Assembly: GCA_018343915.1 (NCBI GenBank) | Contig: JABRWF010000001.1 | Span: 3,720,001 to 3,784,000, forward strand | DNA from: Agroathelia rolfsii | Taxonomy: Eukaryota; Basidiomycota; Agaricomycetes; Amylocorticiales; Amylocorticiaceae | Direction of reading: 5' to 3' | Length of the DNA: 64,000 nucleotides | Shown: in pieces, positions 59,010-64,000 of the stretch | Position numbering within the stretch: position 1 is the first letter of the stretch | How the letters are laid out: every line of letters starts with the position of its first letter | Notes under the pieces: model-generated | Database searches by the model: none | What the model saw: the letters and a program-made list of their open reading frames with translations, nothing else | What the model was told of the DNA's origin: nothing | Program-made: the position numbers and the translations under genes

Positions 59010-60058
59010 GGTCACAAGTAATTTTGGAGGAAGTTCAATCAGTTTCCATGCTCTCTCTCTCTCTCTCTGTTTCTTTCTACACTCTACAAATTCTCTCTAT
59101 CACTAATTTCTATCTTGTGCTCAAGGCAAACTCTGATAGTCATTTCATGCTTATTTTTCTCTTTATCTTTCACTCGCACAATCATCAATCATCTATTTTC
59201 ATAGTAACCAAGGCATAGATTCTACCAAGTGTCCCTAGCTTTTCTTACACTTTTCTCTCGTTAATATGTTGCAGTTCATTTCCTATGCATGTAATTTTAT
59301 TTTTCCTTTCAATCAAATATCAACTCGGCGTTTTATTACAGCATCAAAGAGAAGGACTCAAATGATAACGCTGATAGTAACAATCGTTGTCGTAATCAGC
59401 TGTGTATCATGTGCTAACACAGGACTGAGAGAATTTCTAGTGTGCAGATGAGTTATAATGATTTGATTCAAAGGTAGAACATGTAAAGTAGGTACAATAA
59501 TACAAAACAATGAGCCGTATCGGAGGTCCAGAACTTGGAGACGGGCATCGTGCCATTAATGTACTGTGACAATCTGAGCCGACGGCTACAAAGAACATGG
59601 CAGGATCGGAAAGGATAAGCACTTCTTGGAAGAATAACGACTTGGAAGCATTACAATGTGCAAGTTTACGTATTGTTTTCTTCCGCTTGACGCTTTATAG
59701 TCGACGCTAGCAAGCGTGATCCTGCAAAAATTTCAGTTGCCAGGTACATATCATCGAGGAGAAAAAAACTACCTGGTGTCTCTTTGAAATTTCGCTTGGC
59801 TCTCGAATGTAAGAGCTTTCGACTATAATACATTTTTTAAAAGACTCACTGGGACACTGAGATACGGTTCGGCTATAAAAAGAATGTTATGCTTGTACTT
59901 TATGAAAGAAACAGCATGGGATTAGCGGGTTGGTGAGTGTTCGGACCGGATGCAGTGAGTGCCGCGTGCACGGAGATTGCCTTTGCTTAGTCAGCAGCAC
60001 CTCGGCCGACTCTTAGCCGTCACGGTCAAGTCCGAGTCATATACGTCCACCCACTAGC

Positions 60059-60088
60059 ACTGACTCGGAGGGGCTCCTCCGAGTCAGT
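60059..60088. repeat. Perfect 13-bp inverted repeat (hairpin) with 4-nt loop
   Basis: ACTGACTCGGAGG at 60059-60071 is followed by GGCT and its exact reverse complement at 60076-60088. The arms contain TGACTC, the AP-1/Gcn4-type half site. More GACTC-type copies lie within about 90 bp upstream (CCGACTC near 60006, CCGAGTC near 60032). Confidence 0.85.
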
Positions 60089-60279
60089 CTCAGACTACAC
60101 AACTTGAAAAAGGCACTCGTATACTATGAATCTGGCTTCGAGGACGAAGATCCGCTCTTTAGCTGCTCCTATTTGATTTATTTGCTCAGACTGATCGGAT
60201 TGGCACCACCAACCGACTTCAAGCCGAATCCCAGAGCTACCAGATAATGCATTTGGGACTTATGACGAGCTTACTATGT

Positions 60280-60510
60280 CTAATGCAGTATTCTTAGATT
60301 GATATATTTCTGGACACATTCAGGAGGGTTCCAAGTTGTCTTCTCTCGCCTGATATCTTGTCTTCCAGAGCCCACTGTAGAAGGTAAGTATCCCCCATTA
60401 GATAATCTATAGGGCACTGGTAGTGGGTCTTGCCAAGTAGTTGCTGTAGCGAGTTTGGCTGCACATAGGAAAATAAGAGCAACCACAAATTTCGGTCCCA
60501 GACTCAGCAT
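60280..60510 (-). CDS. Possible small secreted protein ORF
   Basis: A 76-residue ATG frame whose first 23 residues look like a signal peptide (MLSLGPKFVVALIFLCAAKL, then ATA). The rest (TWQDPLPVPYRLSNGGY onwards) has a single Cys and no recognisable family. No intron is needed. It could be a chance frame or a fragment of a decayed membrane-protein gene, since other hydrophobic frames lie upstream on the same strand. Confidence 0.25.
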   Translation of the reverse strand: MLSLGPKFVVALIFLCAAKLATATTWQDPLPVPYRLSNGGYLPSTVGSGRQDIRREKTTWNPPECVQKYINLRILH

Positions 60511-61433
60511 TCAGAGTACCAACGCCATGATGTTTTTTCTCGGTCCTGTCATTACCAAATCACGTGTCTATAGGAAGCTCTCCTGAGACATCATGTATCA
60601 TTGTTTCACTTTGGGTCGAGCCTTGCTTACAATAAACTATTTTCACTGCTTTGGTTCTTTAAAGGCGTGCTTTGTTTGCCGTAGTTGTCCTGTTTCCTGC
60701 GGCTTCCACTCCTCATGTGACTCATGACGCACATCAGCCCAAACGTATTCCATAAGCAGCAAGAAAGCAGATCGTACAAGTACAGACACGTCCAATCTTT
60801 TTCTCCGTATACCTGAGCCTTCCGAGGTGTCCAAGAGAAACCACTGTAGCGGCGTAGAAAATACAAGCTACCAGCTGGCTTCTCCATGAACCTGGACCAC
60901 TCACGAGGGTGATGCGAGTCATCATGGCTTCCTAAGGCTGCTTCGGTGGCTCATGGCTTACTCAGCACTACATTCCTTTGGACTGTGTACCATAGTCCAC
61001 AATCCGCCGATAGTCAAAGTCAACACCACATGAAAACCCTCCATGAACGACAGGGTTCCTTTACAGTAGACTGATACTACTCGCGACAATATATCATGTA
61101 ATCTACAAGCTTGGTCGTAGTATGGGAGCAAATGGCTGGGCATAAAGGATAGTAGGAGATCCACTGACAACAGGATCAGGTGAGTTGTTTGTAGTTTCCA
61201 TGCAACGCAAGGTATTCACCATAGATTAGGAACTATCTCGTTTGCTCTATCAAAGGAGAGTGGCTAATTCTGATACCAACCATTAATAGGGCAGAGATCC
61301 GGAAATAGCCTCAGTGCCGCTTTGCTGGGCTGTGATCGGAGCATGCCACTGGTATATGGTTTCTTTGTGCCCTTTGAAAGCCCGCAACGCTAATAGGTAT
61401 CCACGATTATTTGCTAATATTGGCAGTGTGCTT

Positions 61434-61490
61434 CATTGGTCCAATGTGGCCAACAGACCCACAGTACCGGTATTTAAGCCTGGTACTGTG
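61434..61490 (+). promoter_or_regulatory. Promoter cluster: CCAAT palindrome and inverted repeat around TATTTAAG
   Basis: The segment ATTGGTCCAAT at 61435-61445 offers CCAAT boxes on both strands. Just downstream, CACAGTACC (61460-61468) and its exact reverse complement GGTACTGTG (61482-61490) bracket TATTTAAG (61471-61478), about 200 bases before the ATG at 61680. The arrangement suggests a core promoter with a symmetric factor site; inference only. Confidence 0.45.
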
Positions 61491-61679
61491 ATAGATCGTA
61501 CCGACACCCAACTCCTGTCCTCCTCTACACACTCAAGTACCTCTATTATCATTTGATCCCACCACCATATTCCCCTTCAAATCGTTTTCTTGTTATCTTT
61601 CGTATTCGTCCCACGCACCATAATCTAGTCTCTAGGCTTTCACTCCTCAATTCGGTCACCCATTTCCTAGAACTTTATC

Positions 61680-62569
61680 ATGTCTTTTACCAACAGCCAT
61701 CTCAACGGTCAAAGATTGAATGCTTCTGGCTACCTTTCGGTAAATGACATTATTATTGTGACGGCTTCTGTCTTCTAACCTATCTCAGTCTGGGAAGGCT
61801 TTCTCATTAATGCCTTTGAGCCGCTACGGGAGTCCCGAACCGGATTTCCACGGACCCCCGCTCGAGGTTCAGGATCTCTTCCCCGCCGTGCCCAAAGACT
61901 CCATCGAGAACTTCGACTTCATATGCCCTAGCATGTCAACTGTCGGTGAAATTCCGGCCCCCACTGCAGAGTTCTGCGATGATCCCTCCTGGAGTCCAGA
62001 ATTTCAGCGAGCGTATGGGGCATTAGTCGTGCAGGAATCCCTGGCGGCGGCCGATAGCACTAGCAGTAATGATGCCGACTGTGTCAATGACGCATCCCTT
62101 CCTCCAGAGCTAGCCTTCATTAATTTGTCGACGGCGACTTTGACGGACTTGAATGCTATCCAGCCTCTCGATACGATGGCTGAGCCGAGACGCTTACTTG
62201 CCAACCCAGCTGAGAGAGCTGCACGGGACCGGAGGGCGCTTGAGAAGTACTTGGAGGCAATTAAAGACTCTCAGAACGGTAACGAAAATACTCCTCCAGC
62301 CGCTGATGAGATAGAAAAGCCCAAGTCGGAAGAGGAATTAGAAGTAGAAAGGGCTTGGAGGGAGCTCAGGCTGAAGTACGAGTCAATTGTGAGTAATAAT
62401 TATCTTACTCCTTGATTTTCTAGTCGTCAATATGTGAGCCATACTGACATTCCTCGTCCCCGCATAGGAATATCACAGGTCCATTGGAAAGGCCCAGTAT
62501 GAGGCTGCGCGCCGTGTAATCAAAGGCTTGTCTGACCTTCGACTTGACCAATCGCTTGGGGGAAATTAA
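61680..62569 (+). CDS. Orphan protein of unknown function
   Basis: Three exons: 61680-61739, 61789-62388, 62468-62569; 253 residues. It starts MSFTNSHLNGQRLNASGYLS. The in-frame ATG at 61810 is a possible alternative start. The middle is acidic with many Pro/Asp/Ser. A charged C-terminal helical region (from AERAARDRRALEKYLEAI through EELEVERAWRELRLKYESI) may form a coiled coil and ends in LRLDQSLGGN. There is no signal peptide or membrane segment. I recognise no family. Canonical splice sites, a closed frame and a promoter-like upstream cluster support it as a real gene. Confidence 0.7.
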
Positions 62570-64000
62570 AGTTCAAAGCGGCAGATGCCATTAAGACTAT
62601 CCATAGACGAGAGGTCTGTTCATATTTCCAACGACTATTTAGCAATGGTTTCAGAAAGAGACTTATTCATCTCATATAGTTTCGAAAGGTATGCCACGCC
62701 AGCGCAAGACCCGGGGATAAATCCAGTGTCGCCGATTTACACGACTACCCTATCATCTCGAGATATCCATACATAATATTCATTTGCAAGCCAATCTCTA
62801 CTACCCTCTGTATACAAAGTCAATTATGCCTACAAGTTATCAGCACCTTCTCGTATTGGTCGCTCACCTACTCAAGTATCATGTAATTTTCATCACTTCG
62901 TTTCGGTCTCTCAGATTTTTCTGTGTTCATACAAATCCATGATAATGTTTATGACAGCCTACAGTCGCCTGTGTGATATGCTTAGAGAAATCCAAGCACT
63001 TTTGGATGATATATTGAACATCAACAGAATCTGCAGAGATGATGGCCAAGAGCTCCTATAATAGTTACGCGCGTTAAGTACTGCTAAAACTTGCTAGTAC
63101 ATCTGGATGCAAATTAAGCTACTGCGAATCGGTAAAGGTAAGCTACTGGTGTCGACAACTTGAACCCCTATCGACTCTACCGGCCAGTTGGCAAGTAGCT
63201 AGCTGCGTGGCTCGACTCTTGGGTACAAGTCTGGAGCAGCTGCCAGTGACGCATTAGAGTGTCCATCCATTAGGGGGGTTACCTTGTCTGAAATTTCAAA
63301 TCGGGTGTTTCACTTGTGTTAATTAAGAAAGTCAATTGCCAGGGGGCCGGAGGCTGGGCTTTAGGCTGGAGAGCACTTCGAAGGCCTGGACTGCATACTT
63401 AGTGGAGTTTATGTATGCAGATCTCGGCAATCCATGTTTTAGACAATTCGATAATTAGCCATGTGACTGATCGAGCGCCATCAACGCTGGTAGGATCTTT
63501 GAGTACAGTATGGTTTGGTGAGATTACCGTGATATGTTATTAGCATCATAATGCGACAAGTTACTTACACTACTGACGCACATGAGAATTGCTAAAACTA
63601 TGCTCCGGGTCTAAAAAAGAACCGCTGTCATTGGAAGCATGGATAAGAAAAAAATTGCCGCATGCACCTTGCGGAAGAACGGAAGATCACGCCGATTACG
63701 GTCGCTAGCCAAATATTAATAAAGCTTATCAGATGCAGCTCTGCTACATGCATTGTTCGCGTGGCCTCTATCAAGCAAGGGTCTGTATGCGCTGGGACAG
63801 TCTCTAATGGATGCAACAACATGATATGTCATATAGTTTACCAATACCCAAGTGGGGAGAGGAGCACCAATTCGAGTCATGCGCGGAGCCGCGGCAATCA
63901 GAATTGGTGCATCAAATTGTTGATCAGGGCGCCTGTCACGGGTGTGACGGAGTAGTGTGACATGCCCCTGTATATGGAACAGATATGGATTCGCGAGCAA
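62570..64000. other. Intergenic region to window end
   Basis: 1.4 kb without a supportable gene. A 10-bp perfect inverted repeat with an inner GC-rich palindrome lies at 63,864-63,910. A minus-strand frame running off the window end at 64,000 has no recognisable content. Confidence 0.5.
63864..63910. repeat. Nested inverted repeat
   Basis: GCACCAATTC at 63864-63873 is matched exactly by GAATTGGTGC at 63901-63910. Within the spacer, CGCGG and CCGCG form a smaller inverted pair. The whole could fold as a stem with an inner hairpin. Confidence 0.75.

Larger units (their letters stand above)
59010..61679. other. Intergenic region with hairpin and weak minus-strand frames
   Basis: 2.7 kb between the C2H2 gene and the orphan gene at 61,680. 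It contains a (CT)n stretch near 59,052-59,068, a perfect 13-bp hairpin at 60,059-60,088 and a group of hydrophobic minus-strand frames between 60,280 and 61,170 that I could not splice into one gene. The right end is the promoter of the next gene. Confidence 0.5.

Noticed and set aside
1..64000. CRISPR array, rRNA genes or a secondary-metabolite cluster
   Set aside because: No spaced direct repeats, no rRNA-like sequence, and no polyketide, peptide synthetase or terpene synthase gene in the window.

Overview
This is a nuclear segment of a filamentous basidiomycete, most likely an Agaricomycete; I cannot name the species. Nearly every gene is cut by many short introns (mostly 45-75 bp, GT-AG). 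Gene spacing is tight, and the gene set is typical of the group: a GPI-anchored GH72 wall enzyme, a GPI-anchored chitin deacetylase, a COP9 signalosome subunit and a TMD0-type ABCC transporter. I built the spliced models by hand from reading frame, splice signals and family knowledge. For every protein-coding gene except the ABC transporter I summed all exons and the total divides by three. For the transporter I checked the first 24 exons only.

Layout. 0.6-10.5 kb, all on +: acetoacetyl-CoA synthetase, COP9 subunit CSN6, GH72 glucanosyltransferase, and an RRM/zinc-knuckle/Arg-Pro-rich RNA-binding protein. 11.1-18.7 kb on -: a full-length ABCC transporter, divergent from an F-BAR/RhoGAP protein (19.1-22.2 kb). 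22.7-25.1 kb on -: ATP11 (F1-ATPase assembly) and MTQ2 (eRF1 methyltransferase). 25.2-27.1 kb on +: an intron-containing tRNA-Gln(CUG) and a Nudix hydrolase with a C-terminal membrane anchor. 27.6-31.2 kb: an apparently intact 12-exon hAT transposase. 31.5-33.8 kb on -: NPL4. 33.8-36.7 kb: a gene-poor AT-rich stretch.

36.7-38.1 kb: a CYS-3/Met4-type bZIP factor. 38.3-38.5 kb: a foldback MITE-like element, followed by a small orphan gene (39.1-39.6 kb) and a TMEM205/DUF4149 membrane protein. 40.8-44.7 kb: U2 snRNP A' (LEA1) and SAC1 phosphatase from one short bidirectional promoter. 45.1-46.2 kb: a NAP/SET histone chaperone. 46.6-48.8 kb: chitin deacetylase. 49.7-54.8 kb: a five-C2 tricalbin. 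56.8-59.0 kb: a long low-complexity C2H2 protein. 61.7-62.6 kb: an orphan 253-residue protein. The rest is intergenic and contains several perfect inverted repeats.

The genes do not form a pathway cluster; most are housekeeping functions. The most notable signals are structural: a 5-nt micro-exon inside the chitin deacetylase catalytic motif, a 3-nt ATG-only coding exon in NPL4, a GC-AG intron in MTQ2, a GC donor in the hAT gene, the foldback element with paired CACGTG sites, and several isolated hairpins. I saw no CRISPR array, rRNA or bacterial-type operon, and no convincing new multi-gene system.
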